Of a DNA stretch of 35,844 bases, positions 7,636 to 16,556 are shown piece by piece. The notes beneath the pieces were generated by a model. The model did not search any database and was not told the DNA's origin. It saw only the letters and a program-made list of their open reading frames with translations. The stretch lies in the NCBI RefSeq assembly GCF_025370785.1, contig NZ_JAMXFA010000055.1:1-35844 (forward strand). Reading direction: 5' to 3'. The position numbers were made by a program, and so were the translations under genes. This stretch comes from Laspinema olomoucense D3b (GTDB taxonomy: Bacteria; Cyanobacteriota; Cyanobacteriia; Cyanobacteriales; Laspinemataceae). Numbering within the stretch: the stretch's first letter is position 1; each line of letters begins with the position of its first letter.

Positions 7636-7766
7636 CTAAGCTGTTCTGCATTTAAATTGGGTGTTCTTAGCGAGCAAGATGTGAAGCAGGGGGACATGGC
7701 TGATAAAACGCACTCCAAAGAGTTCATAATTTTCCTCGCTTCCAACTTAAATAAGCAACAGCTTAG
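7636..7766. mobile_element. MITE-like element B with terminal inverted repeats
   Basis: The left end begins CTAAGCTGTT followed by CATTTAAATTGGG. The right end, read on the opposite strand from 7766, begins CTAAGCTGTT followed by TATTTAAGTTGG. The first ten bases are identical at both ends and identical to the left end of element A at 4111. The interior of about 80 bp is non-coding and contains AGCGAG/CTCGCT. No clear target duplication was seen. Confidence 0.55.
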
Positions 7767-7931
7767 GCCCAAATACACAGACTCTAGATCTTTTCTCAAG
7801 ACACTGGATTGTCTTCCTGTCAAAAACCTAGCCCTGGCTTCGCGGCGAGTTCACCTCCCAGTGACCTGGATCACTTCAAAAGCCCTTAACCGTTAAGAAT
7901 TCACCTCCCTCCTGCCCATATTGGCGGCAAA

Positions 7932-10900
7932 TCAACTTTGCAGAACCTTCCGGGCAGCGCGACGAACTGTAGTATCCGAATCAGTCCGGGCCAAAATCAC
8001 TAACTTATCCTCTCCGGCATGGTTGCCGAGATGCCCCAGGGCAGTAACTGCTGCTCGGCGGACATGAGGATCGCTATCATCCAGGGCTACAATTAACAGT
8101 TCGGACGCTTCAGGATGCTTTAAGCGGGTGAGAATTTCCACGACGGCAGTGCGTACTGCTGGATGGACATGGCGTAAACCCCGTCCGATCGCCTCAATAT
8201 AAGCCTCAATGGAGACCTGGGTTGGGTTTTTCAAGGAATGAGTCAGACCCTTGGCCAGATTGGCACTGCCGCGAGTTGCCAAGGTTTTAATGCAGGTATC
8301 GCGGCAGGTAGGGTCCACGGTCAAATCCAGGAGGGAGGCGATCGCCTCTGGAGTCCCCATCCTTGCCAGGGACTCGATCGCCGCCTGGACTACCCGGGTT
8401 TCGGGGTCAGCGGCCCCCAACCATTGCAGGGCGACTCCCGCCTCGGTGCCGCCTCGTTCTTTAAAAGCTTGCAAGGCATCCAGACGCCGTTCAGCCTGGG
8501 GAGAATTCAAGGCATTTAATAAGGGTGCTAGGGCGCTGGGATGGTCGATGCGCCCCAAGGCTCGTAAGGCGGCCCGCACTAGGTCTTCATCTTGGCCCTC
8601 TTCTTCGGCAATGGCGGCTAAAATTGGGACGGCGCTATAGGAACCCAAATAGCCCAAAGCTTCGGTGGCTGAAGCCCGCACGGGATTGGCGGGGTCGTGC
8701 AAGGCTAGGTTTTGGAGGATCTCAAACCAGTTAGGAGGTTCTTTGAAGGACTCTAGGAGGGAAGGATGCTCGGGGCCATGTTCTGAACTATGGGTCAGTT
8801 TGCTGATGGCACAGACGGCATAATAGCGAACCCAAGAGTCTTCATCTTCTAGGGCCTGGAGGAGGTACTGATAGGAGTACGGATTTTCAATTTCTCCGCA
8901 GGCGCGAGCAGCAGCGGCACGGACTTGGGGGGTATCTTGCTCAAGGGCAATTTTTATCAACTGGAGGGCGCGTTGTTCTTGTTCTAGGTAAGGAAGATGC
9001 TCGATCGCCGCGCGGCGTACTCGTTCGGACGGGTCCTGGCACAGGTCAAGTAAGGGGTCGATGCAGTTGGGATAGGCAAAATATCCAGCAATTTTAATGG
9101 CGGATTCGCGAATATAGGGGTTTGCATCGCTCAGGAGGGTGAAGACTCGTTCCGGCATGGCGGGATGACCGAGGGAGTTGAGGGCGGCGATCGCACCGAG
9201 GCGCACCGAGACATCGGGATGACCCAATAACCCGATGAGGGCTTGATATGAGGAGCGATCGCCGATTTGCGCCAAGGAGGTAGTGGTAATCATCACCAAT
9301 TCCGAGGTTTGATTGAGCAATTGTTCGATTAAAGCCGGAACAGACTGACTGCTGCCGATTCTTCCTAGGGCAACTATGGCACGTTGGCGGGTCTCCAAAT
9401 CCTCGGCATCGAGTTGCTCAATCAGCAGGGGAGTGGCGGGGCTACCGTAGCGGACTAATGCCTCTAGGACGATATCTCCCACGGAGGGTTCGGACAGAAG
9501 CTGTGCCAGATGTTGGGCGATTTCGGGACTGTCCAACCAACCGAGGAGGACTGCCAGGGCGGGGAGTTCTTGGGAATTGGCCCCTTGTAAGGCGAGTATG
9601 AGATTTTGTTGGCCTGGATCTTGGATTTGTGAGCGGGTGAGGTCAGCGATGTGAATGCCTTCGCCAAAAAGGGTTTCATAGCGGTGGTAAATGGCATGGA
9701 TGGCGACGGCAATTTCTTTGATGGGCTGATGGGCTTGGTTTAATAAGATAGCCAGGGGTTTAACCACATCGGCATCTCCCAATTGACCGAGGGCATCGGC
9801 GACTTGGGGACCGAGGAGTTCGTTGTGTTCCAGGAGCCCGGCGAGTCTGGGGGCAATGGTGCGATCGCCGATGCGAGTCAGGGCATCAATGGCCGGAAAG
9901 GCGAGGAAGAAGTCCGGGGATTCGGCCAGGATGAGCAAGGGTTCGACGGCATCCTCGGCCCGCAAGCGGCCCAGGGCTTCGATGGCGTGATAAATGACGT
10001 TAGTATCGGGGTCGTTTAAGACTTCAATCAGGGCGGGTATGGCCCGGGCGTCGTGACGTTCTCCTAGGGCTAAGGCGGTATAAATTCGCAGGTCTGGGTC
10101 GTCATCTTTGAGGCATTCCAGCAAGGAGGGAATGGGGTCTACATCGCTGAGGACGAGGATTTGGAGGACGCTGTTGAGGACGTTGGGATTGCGGTGTTGT
10201 TCGCGCAACATTCGCAGGAGTTCGATGGCGATCGCCGGGTCATTTTGTTGGGCGAGGCTATCGACAGCTTCACGGCGGACGCGCCAACTCAGGGTATTTT
10301 TCAGCAGGGGGAGCAGACGCGGGGCGATGGCGGTATCGCAAATCCGCATCAGGGCATCCAGGGCGGGAAAGGCGAGGAAGAAGTCATTGGATTCTGCGAT
10401 CGCCACGAGATGTTCTACGGCTTCTGGGGAGCGCAATTGACCCAAGGCATCAATGGCGTGGTAGCGCACATTAGGATTGGAATCCTGGAGAGCATGGATC
10501 AGGGGTTGAATGGCTCTGGGGTCGGCCCGTTCTCCCAGGGCCAGGGCGGCATAGATGCGCAGATCCGGGTCCGAGTCATGGAGGCATTCCACCAAGGCGG
10601 GGATCATATCAACATCGGAGGCGGCTAGGACCTGGAGGACGCCATTGAGGACGCCGGGATTGCGGTGTTCGTTTCGCAGCAGTTGCAAGAGTTCTGAGGT
10701 TAAGTTGGGGTCGGACTCAGAAGCGAGGCGATCGACTGCATCCCGTCGCACTTGCCAATTTTTATCTTGTAAGGCTTGCAAAATGGGATGGAGGGACGAT
10801 TCTGAGCCTGGGGCTTCGGCATTCGAGGCGATGGTTGGGGTATCTGTGTCCGCTTCCATACGGTTTACGGGTTGCGGGAGTCGGCTCAGTTGTTCGGCCA

Positions 10901-11267
10901 ATTCTCGTTCCCGCTCTAAACGAGGGGTGACATCCTCAATGGTGACGATGGTCCCGATTACGCGCTCCTTGTCCCGCAGGGGACCAATGGTCACCCGCTG
11001 CTGCATATACTCGAAATATTTGGACGGGACTAAGGGAGGACAAGGGATGAGGTAGTGGTGTAATGCGGGGGCCAGAGTTTCCACGACTCCTTCGGTGAGA
11101 ACGCGCTCAAAGCGAGTAGCGAAGCCCCGGGATAAGAGGTCAGGAGCCAGGGTAGCTAGGTGGAGTCCTACGGCGGTTTCTCCACTGAGTCCGGTCATCT
11201 GAGCGAGGCGGGGGTCCCAGGTACGCACGATCAGATTCGTGTCTGTTGTAAAAATGCTAATAGTCAT
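7932..11267 (-). CDS. PAS domain fused to a very long HEAT-repeat array (chemosensory cluster partner)
   Basis: This is a protein of about 1111 residues. The first 125 residues read as a PAS/PAC domain (IFTTDTNLIVRTWDPRLAQM at the start, IGTIVTIEDVTPRLERERE at the end). After a short linker, the rest is HEAT/PBS-lyase-type helical repeats with recurring VRRxAVxxLG and DPxLRIYAALALGERxD motifs, ending in SDPHVRRAAVTALGHLG. No kinase, cyclase or membrane segment is present, so it is likely a cytoplasmic sensor-scaffold. It lies 123 bp downstream of a soluble MCP that has no sensor domain, which suggests it supplies input or organises the array; that is inference. I chose ATG 11267; a GTG at 11279 would add four residues. 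Residues of about 165-480 contain a tandem duplicated block. Confidence 0.85.
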   Translation of the reverse strand: MTISIFTTDTNLIVRTWDPRLAQMTGLSGETAVGLHLATLAPDLLSRGFATRFERVLTEGVVETLAPALHHYLIPCPPLVPSKYFEYMQQRVTIGPLRDKERVIGTIVTIEDVTPRLERERELAEQLSRLPQPVNRMEADTDTPTIASNAEAPGSESSLHPILQALQDKNWQVRRDAVDRLASESDPNLTSELLQLLRNEHRNPGVLNGVLQVLAASDVDMIPALVECLHDSDPDLRIYAALALGERADPRAIQPLIHALQDSNPNVRYHAIDALGQLRSPEAVEHLVAIAESNDFFLAFPALDALMRICDTAIAPRLLPLLKNTLSWRVRREAVDSLAQQNDPAIAIELLRMLREQHRNPNVLNSVLQILVLSDVDPIPSLLECLKDDDPDLRIYTALALGERHDARAIPALIEVLNDPDTNVIYHAIEALGRLRAEDAVEPLLILAESPDFFLAFPAIDALTRIGDRTIAPRLAGLLEHNELLGPQVADALGQLGDADVVKPLAILLNQAHQPIKEIAVAIHAIYHRYETLFGEGIHIADLTRSQIQDPGQQNLILALQGANSQELPALAVLLGWLDSPEIAQHLAQLLSEPSVGDIVLEALVRYGSPATPLLIEQLDAEDLETRQRAIVALGRIGSSQSVPALIEQLLNQTSELVMITTTSLAQIGDRSSYQALIGLLGHPDVSVRLGAIAALNSLGHPAMPERVFTLLSDANPYIRESAIKIAGYFAYPNCIDPLLDLCQDPSERVRRAAIEHLPYLEQEQRALQLIKIALEQDTPQVRAAAARACGEIENPYSYQYLLQALEDEDSWVRYYAVCAISKLTHSSEHGPEHPSLLESFKEPPNWFEILQNLALHDPANPVRASATEALGYLGSYSAVPILAAIAEEEGQDEDLVRAALRALGRIDHPSALAPLLNALNSPQAERRLDALQAFKERGGTEAGVALQWLGAADPETRVVQAAIESLARMGTPEAIASLLDLTVDPTCRDTCIKTLATRGSANLAKGLTHSLKNPTQVSIEAYIEAIGRGLRHVHPAVRTAVVEILTRLKHPEASELLIVALDDSDPHVRRAAVTALGHLGNHAGEDKLVILARTDSDTTVRRAARKVLQS

Positions 11268-11390
11268 GAAGCCCGACACCTTTTGTAAGGAACAAGGTAA
11301 AGAGGAAAGGGAAGAAGGGGGGATAAAAGAAGGAGATAAGAGAGGCAGTGCAAAGCGGTGTTAAGGGGGGGTATTTTTTTGACTTCTTCG

Positions 11391-13502
11391 TTACTGCTGG
11401 TTTGGTCCGGCTTCAGTGCCATTTTTGTAAGCAAATAGCGCACTCAAATTAATGGCTTGTTGGACTAAGGAGGAGGTAACCTCCTGGGTTTCTTTGACTC
11501 CGCGAGCGTTCCCGTGGGCAATTTCGCGCATTTGCTCGAAGGAGAGGAGAATGGTTTCAGCGGATATGGAATGTTGTTGATTGGCATGAACCATCGACTG
11601 AACCTGTTTAGAAATAGTGCTCAGTCCTAGGGTCATTTCTTTGATGGCGCGGGATTGTTCGGTCATGGCGCGGGCAACTTGCTCGGATTGCTGCTGGAGG
11701 TTGGTGACGGCGGCGGCAATGTAATCGCTGGCGCTGCCTTGTTCGAGCATTCCTCGGGAAATGGTAGAAATCAAGCGGGCGAGACGTCCGGCTTCTTGAG
11801 AGACTTGTTCCCCAGCGGTGGACTGTTGGGCGAGGGATTTAGAGGTGCTGGCAGCGGCGCGGCGCATGGCTTCGACGGCTTGGACGATTTGGTTTGCGCC
11901 TTTGGCTTGTTCGGCGGTAGCTTTGCGAATTTGGTTGGTGAGCAAGGAGGTGTTTTGGGCGGCTTTCATGACGTCTCGGGCGGCGCGGGCTTGCTCGTTC
12001 ATGGCTTTGGTGACTTCCATCGCAATTTTTCGCATTTGGTTGGCGTTGCTGACAATACTTTGAGCAGCTTCCGATTGTTCGGCGGTGGCCCCGGCGACTT
12101 GCGCGGCTTGAGAGGCGGTGGTGTCGATGGCGGTGACGACGGCTTGTCCTGCGCCCAGTTGTTCTTCAGAGGCGCGGGTGATTTGGTTAACGAGTTGGGC
12201 GGTTTCTTCGATGCCGGTGAGGATTTGTTTGAGAGCATTAACGCCATCTTCGGCTTGGCGTCCGCTATCCTCGGCGACTTTGAGGCCCTCATTGGAGGTG
12301 TTGACGGCTTCGGTGACGACGGTTTGTAAGCTTTTGATGATGGTGCCGATTTCTGAGGTAGCAGTAGCGGCGCGATCGGCCAGGGCGCGAATTTCTTCGG
12401 CGACTACGGCAAATCCGCGTCCAGCTTCTCCGGCGCGGGCGGCTTCAATGGAGGCATTGAGGGAGAGGAGGTTGGTGCGTTCGGCAATCAGGTTGATTGT
12501 GTCTACGATGGAGCTAATTTCGTCGGTGCGCTTGCCGGTTTCCCGGATGGCATCGGCTGATTTGACCATTGAGGAGCGCACGAGGTTGAGTCCTTGGATG
12601 GTTTTTTGGACTGTGGCACCGCCAACGGTGGCATCACTGGCGACTTTGCGGGTGATTTCGTTGGTTTGCTGGGTGAGCTGGGAGACTTTACGAATAGAGC
12701 GATCGAGTTGTTCGGCGCTGATGGCGGCGTTGTTGGCAGCATCGGTAATTTCTTTGCTGTTGAGGGCGACGCCAGCGACGGAGCGGGCCATTTCTTCGAT
12801 GGAGACGGAAACTTGCTCGACCATTGCGGCAAGGTTTTCCGAGGTGGCGGAGACTTGCTCAATGGAGGCGGCCATTTCATCCATTGAGCGGGTGGTTTCT
12901 TCGGCGGCGGTGTTGAGGTCGTCCGCATTCAGGGCGACGCCTGAGATAGAACTGGTGATTTGTTCGATGGAGGCGGCGGTTTGGTTGATGGCGGAGGCGA
13001 GTTCGTCAGTGTCGCGACTGACGCTTTTAATGGAGGCGGCGATTTCGCTCATGGAGCTGGTGAGCTGGGTGCTGGAGGTGGCCATTTCCTCGGTGGTGTT
13101 GCTGACACTTTTGATGGAACTGGCAGTTTCCTGGGTGTTGGTGGAGATTTCGTTGATTTCCGTGGCCAGACTGATGGTGCTGGCGGTGACTTGCTCGATG
13201 GAGGCTGCCATTTCGTTGACAAAGGAAACGAGTTGCTCCGAGGCGGTGGCAACTGAGGCGGCCTGGGTGGCGGTTTCTTCTAAGGAGGAGACCATTTGGT
13301 TAATGGCAACAGTGCTTTCATCGAGGGAGCGGATTTGTTTGATGGCTCCAGCGGAGACTTCTTCGGCGATGCGTGAAATTTCATGGGCGGATGAGGTCAT
13401 CTGAGTTGCGGATAACCGAATTTTGCCCTTTTCGGATTGGATGGATATTTTGCCATTCTTAACTTTGTTTTTGCTGTTAAATTTAGTCTCTTTCTTGGCC
13501 AT
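11391..13502 (-). CDS. Soluble methyl-accepting chemotaxis protein without a sensor domain
   Basis: This 703-residue receptor is almost entirely heptad-patterned coiled coil. The conserved hairpin tip is [20 protein letters not shown], near residue 359, followed by [16 protein letters not shown]; this region contacts CheW and CheA. About 335 residues of helix lie on each side, so the hairpin is symmetric. No transmembrane helix, PAS, GAF or HAMP domain is visible. The N-terminus is a short Lys-rich tail ([18 protein letters not shown]). The N-terminal arm repeats blocks such as MAASIEQV and IAASIKSV at spacings of 28, 28, 21 and 35 residues. Glu-Glu or Glu-Thr pairs such as SLEETATQ and AAEETTRS are candidate CheR methylation sites. 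Absence of membrane segments recalls Myxococcus FrzCD, which is a general analogy only. ATG 13502 has a GAGAGAAAG ribosome site. Confidence 0.93.
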   Translation of the reverse strand: MAKKETKFNSKNKVKNGKISIQSEKGKIRLSATQMTSSAHEISRIAEEVSAGAIKQIRSLDESTVAINQMVSSLEETATQAASVATASEQLVSFVNEMAASIEQVTASTISLATEINEISTNTQETASSIKSVSNTTEEMATSSTQLTSSMSEIAASIKSVSRDTDELASAINQTAASIEQITSSISGVALNADDLNTAAEETTRSMDEMAASIEQVSATSENLAAMVEQVSVSIEEMARSVAGVALNSKEITDAANNAAISAEQLDRSIRKVSQLTQQTNEITRKVASDATVGGATVQKTIQGLNLVRSSMVKSADAIRETGKRTDEISSIVDTINLIAERTNLLSLNASIEAARAGEAGRGFAVVAEEIRALADRAATATSEIGTIIKSLQTVVTEAVNTSNEGLKVAEDSGRQAEDGVNALKQILTGIEETAQLVNQITRASEEQLGAGQAVVTAIDTTASQAAQVAGATAEQSEAAQSIVSNANQMRKIAMEVTKAMNEQARAARDVMKAAQNTSLLTNQIRKATAEQAKGANQIVQAVEAMRRAAASTSKSLAQQSTAGEQVSQEAGRLARLISTISRGMLEQGSASDYIAAAVTNLQQQSEQVARAMTEQSRAIKEMTLGLSTISKQVQSMVHANQQHSISAETILLSFEQMREIAHGNARGVKETQEVTSSLVQQAINLSALFAYKNGTEAGPNQQ

Positions 13503-13595
13503 GACTTTCTCTCAAATAGTTTTGGAATAAATTCTGTAAACCCTGAATTCTTGGTTCTATCCTAAATTAATTTTAAATTAAGATGTCCGATTGAA

Positions 13596-14063
13596 TCACG
13601 TTACCGTTACTCGCTCTATCGGTCCCGAGCCATTCAACAACTCCTCAACATTGAGTAATAGAACAACCCGTTCTCCTAAGGTGGCAATTCCTGATAAATA
13701 ACGGCTGCTCAATCCGGGCAGTCCTTCCGGGGGGGGTTGCATGGCGTCGGTGGGTACCGATACGAACTCCCGGGCCGTATCCACTACCAAACCGACGGTG
13801 CGCTGATTAATGTGAATGACGATTAAGCGGGTGCGAAGATCGTAGGGAATTTTTTCTAGGCCAAATTTTACTCGCAAATTAAGGACCGGAATTACTTGTC
13901 CCCGAGAAAAAACCACGCCTTCCACAAAGGGCTGTGCCTTGGGAACGGGTGTAATTCGGTCAATCATTTCCATTTGCTGTACGACTTCGGAGGAAATTCC
14001 GTAGCTCGTATTGGCCAGTTCAAAAAAAATAAACGTCGAGTCGGTATTTTGAGTATTTACCAT
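13596..14063 (-). CDS. cheW: CheW coupling protein
   Basis: This 155-residue single CheW/SH3-like domain protein links receptor tips to CheA. The pattern is typical: FIFFELANTSYGISSEVVQQ, ITPVPKAQPFVEGVVFSRGQ followed by VIPVLNLR, a basic RTRLIVIHI strand, VGLVVDTAREFVSV, and a C-terminal VVLLLNVEELL helix. Family length is normal, and no second domain is present. It lies between cheA and the MCP with gaps of 79 and 93 bp, consistent with one transcript. ATG 14063 is the only sensible start; its upstream ribosome site is weak. Confidence 0.94.
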   Translation of the reverse strand: MVNTQNTDSTFIFFELANTSYGISSEVVQQMEMIDRITPVPKAQPFVEGVVFSRGQVIPVLNLRVKFGLEKIPYDLRTRLIVIHINQRTVGLVVDTAREFVSVPTDAMQPPPEGLPGLSSRYLSGIATLGERVVLLLNVEELLNGSGPIERVTVT

Positions 14064-14142
14064 TGGACTAACGGGGAGTAGAAATCAGGAGTTTAAGGGA
14101 GAAATGGACGGGGTAAAAATCCTCCGGGGTGATGTTCGGCTT

Positions 14143-16443
14143 TTATTTGGGATTGGAGGTTCGCACTAAGGCCGGGGCATCGAGAATTAAGATCACCCGA
14201 CCATCCCCGATTTCAGTGGCTCCAGAAATGCCGAGGACTTGAACAAAGGGGTCGTTTAGGGGGCGGACGACGATTTCTTGTTGTCCGATAATGCGATCAA
14301 CGGCAATGCCGACGGTACTGGGGCCACTGCCTACAATCACGATCCGTAAGGAGGAGTGCGTTTTAGAGGGGTCTTTGCCGGAAAATCGCGACGGTTGGCG
14401 GGTTAAAACGGCAGGATTTCCAGGGGATTCGGTGGCGACAGGGGGACTGGAGTTGGCCCTAGGGGAGAGAGGGGACTGTTGCCGATTCCGGGAGTCAGAA
14501 GGGGTTAATTCCAGGGGGGTTAAGTCAAACAGGGATTCCAGGCGCAATAGGGGAATGACTCGGCCTCGGTATGGAATCATTTCGGTCTGTTCAAATACGG
14601 TGACGGCACTGGATGAGAGGGCGATCGCCTCGCGCACTGAACTTTGTGGGATGGCGTAGGTTTCGCGACAGACGCTGACGAGAAAGGCATCGGCGATCGC
14701 CAAGGTCAGGGGTAATTCAATAATAAATCTCGTTCCTTGACCGATCGAACTTTCAAAGGTGAGGGTTCCACCCAGTTCCTGAATGGTATTTTTAACGATC
14801 GCCATCCCCACTCCTCGACCACTGGCTAAATCCGCCACATCTCGGGTGGAAAACCCAGGGGTGCAAAGAATCTCTAAAATAGTCGTGGGATCATAACCCT
14901 GATGCAGCAGATTTCGGCTCTCGCAATTGGGTAACAACCCTCGCGAGTATGCCCTCTCCATCACCTTGGGTTGATCAATCCCAATCCCATCATCTTCGAT
15001 TTCGATCACCACCATCTCCCCACAAGTTCTGGCTCTCAGGGCGATTTTTCCCTCGATGGGTTTGTCCGCTTTTTGCCGCTCCTCGATGGTCTCTAACCCA
15101 TGACTCACGGCATTTCTGACTAAATGCAACAGCGGATCCATCATCCGCTCTACCACAAATTTATCAATTTCGGTTTCCTGTCCGCTAAATTCGACCCGGA
15201 CTTGTTTCTGCGTCTCCCGCACTAGATCTCGCACGACAAATTGCATCCGGGCAAAGATTTCCCCGATGGGCACTAACCTCACCCGCATCACTCCTTCCCG
15301 TAAATCCCGCAGTTGCCGTTCCAGGATTTGGTTGATTTCAATTAAGGGACGCAAGTCGGCGAGGGGAATTTTCTCTTTCATGCGCGTGAGGCTATCTTCC
15401 AGTCGCGCCCGGGTAATCACCAAATCCCCCATCATCCGCATCAATTCATCTAATTTGGGGAGGTCTACCCGGACTACGTTGGAACTCTGACCCATTAAGG
15501 GCGCTGTCGGGGTGAGCGCCAAGACTGGGGTCGGGGTTTCTTCCCGTTCAGTTTTGGGGTTGATCTCGCCGGATTTGGCCGGTTCTGGTTCGGAAGCGGC
15601 ACGCGGCTCCACAGAGGGGGTGGGGGTGGAATCCGGGGGTGCTGGTTCCGGGGACTGGGGTAACCCAGGGGGAGTCTGCTCAGTCTCCGGGGAGGATGAA
15701 TCAAGATAGGGACTCCAGGCGAGTCCATCGTTTTCCCACCCCCTAAAGGCGCTCACATTCATGCTGCTGACGATTAGAAAATCAAACTCGATTTTTCCCT
15801 CTCGGGTCATTCGAGGTGCGGCATAAATTAATTCCCCTAGACTTTGCAGGCGATCGCGGATTTTATTGACGTTAATGCCATTATTCGAGAGTTGTGGCGT
15901 GGGTACGAAAATAAAGTGCCACGCGATCGCTCCTGGGGCGAGTACCGCCCGCTCCAAGTGGGTGATTTCTTCCGCTTTAAGTTGCAGTTTTGGAGTCCTT
16001 GACTCTTCTACCACCGAGGGTTCGGGTTCGGTTTGGGGAATTACAGCCCTTAAAGAGGCGATCGCTGGCTTAATATCCGGGGACGCCGTTTTGTTGCGAT
16101 GAGATGCAATGGTTTGCTCTAGCCCTTTCGTTCCTCCCAGTAAGGCATCAAATCCTTGGGGACTCAGCATCACTTCTTGATCCCGCAGTACCCGCAAATA
16201 GCTTTCCATTTCATGGGCTAATTCTTCTGCATCTTTGACGCCGACCATACCGGATAACCCTTTCAGGGAATGAAAGCTGCGAAACAGTTCATTTAAAATA
16301 GAACGCTCAATTTTCTGTTTTCCCACAAACGGTTCAATCGCCAACAATTCTCGACGCACCACCGTTAAATGGTCTTCGCATTCGGCAAAATAGTCTTCTA
16401 AGAAATCTGCAAAAAAATTGGTAGGGTCTGGGTGGGTAGACAC
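14143..16443 (-). CDS. cheA: CheA chemotaxis histidine kinase
   Basis: This is a 766-residue CheA. The Hpt (P1) domain covers residues 10-110 with phospho-acceptor H58 in LFRSFHSLKGLSGMVG. A region around 165-245 resembles a response-regulator-binding P2 domain. It is followed by an acidic Pro-rich linker (about 250-310), the P3 dimerisation helices (DELMRMMGDLVITRARLE), and the P4 ATPase with HLVRNAVSHGLE near 443, DDGIGID near 484 and GRGVGMAIV near 543. The C-terminal CheW-like P5 domain contains a Ser/Pro-rich insertion of roughly 50 residues after LRLESLFDL. Unlike many cyanobacterial hybrid CheA/PilL kinases it has no C-terminal receiver, which matches the separate cheY upstream. The start is GTG 16443 with GAGAG upstream. 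Confidence 0.95.
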   Translation of the reverse strand: MSTHPDPTNFFADFLEDYFAECEDHLTVVRRELLAIEPFVGKQKIERSILNELFRSFHSLKGLSGMVGVKDAEELAHEMESYLRVLRDQEVMLSPQGFDALLGGTKGLEQTIASHRNKTASPDIKPAIASLRAVIPQTEPEPSVVEESRTPKLQLKAEEITHLERAVLAPGAIAWHFIFVPTPQLSNNGINVNKIRDRLQSLGELIYAAPRMTREGKIEFDFLIVSSMNVSAFRGWENDGLAWSPYLDSSSPETEQTPPGLPQSPEPAPPDSTPTPSVEPRAASEPEPAKSGEINPKTEREETPTPVLALTPTAPLMGQSSNVVRVDLPKLDELMRMMGDLVITRARLEDSLTRMKEKIPLADLRPLIEINQILERQLRDLREGVMRVRLVPIGEIFARMQFVVRDLVRETQKQVRVEFSGQETEIDKFVVERMMDPLLHLVRNAVSHGLETIEERQKADKPIEGKIALRARTCGEMVVIEIEDDGIGIDQPKVMERAYSRGLLPNCESRNLLHQGYDPTTILEILCTPGFSTRDVADLASGRGVGMAIVKNTIQELGGTLTFESSIGQGTRFIIELPLTLAIADAFLVSVCRETYAIPQSSVREAIALSSSAVTVFEQTEMIPYRGRVIPLLRLESLFDLTPLELTPSDSRNRQQSPLSPRANSSPPVATESPGNPAVLTRQPSRFSGKDPSKTHSSLRIVIVGSGPSTVGIAVDRIIGQQEIVVRPLNDPFVQVLGISGATEIGDGRVILILDAPALVRTSNPK

Positions 16444-16500
16444 GAGGGGTTTTCTCTCTTTTATATCTTAGGACTCACGTGATGAATGAGATTTTAGACG

Positions 16501-16553
16501 GGAGAAGGGGGACCGCCATTGAGAATAGGGAGAATGGGAGGGATGGGGGAGAG
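16501..16553. repeat. Degenerate G-rich minisatellite copy between cheY and cheA
   Basis: The segment begins GGAGAA followed by GGGGGACCGCCATTGAGA (16507-16524) and then degenerate GGGAGAAT/GGGAGGGAT/GGGGGAGAG units. The 18-bp flank is identical to 30736-30753 in the Ser/Thr kinase gene, where it also directly precedes a GGGGAGGAT-type array. Relative to the che genes the C-rich strand is transcribed. Confidence 0.7.
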
Positions 16554-16556
16554 AAT

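Larger units (their letters stand above)
7430..7931. other. 500-bp repeat-rich insert splitting the che cluster
   Basis: This stretch between cheR and the PAS-HEAT gene holds a REP-type hairpin (7525-7542), an inverted pair ACGGAC/GTCCGT around 7552-7577, a MITE-like element (7636-7766) and an outer inverted pair AATCCGGTT (about 7495-7503) / AACCGGATT (about 7623-7631). A 100-codon plus-strand frame across it has no family features. It looks like accumulated repeat insertions. Confidence 0.5.

Noticed and set aside
7594-7896. 100-codon plus-strand ORF between cheR and the PAS-HEAT gene
   Set aside because: It runs through a MITE-like element and other repeats, and its translation has no family features.
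12118-13404. 428-codon plus-strand ORF opposite the soluble MCP
   Set aside because: It is an antisense shadow caused by the repetitive Ala/Ser/Glu-rich MCP coding sequence. The minus-strand frame carries all conserved MCP motifs.
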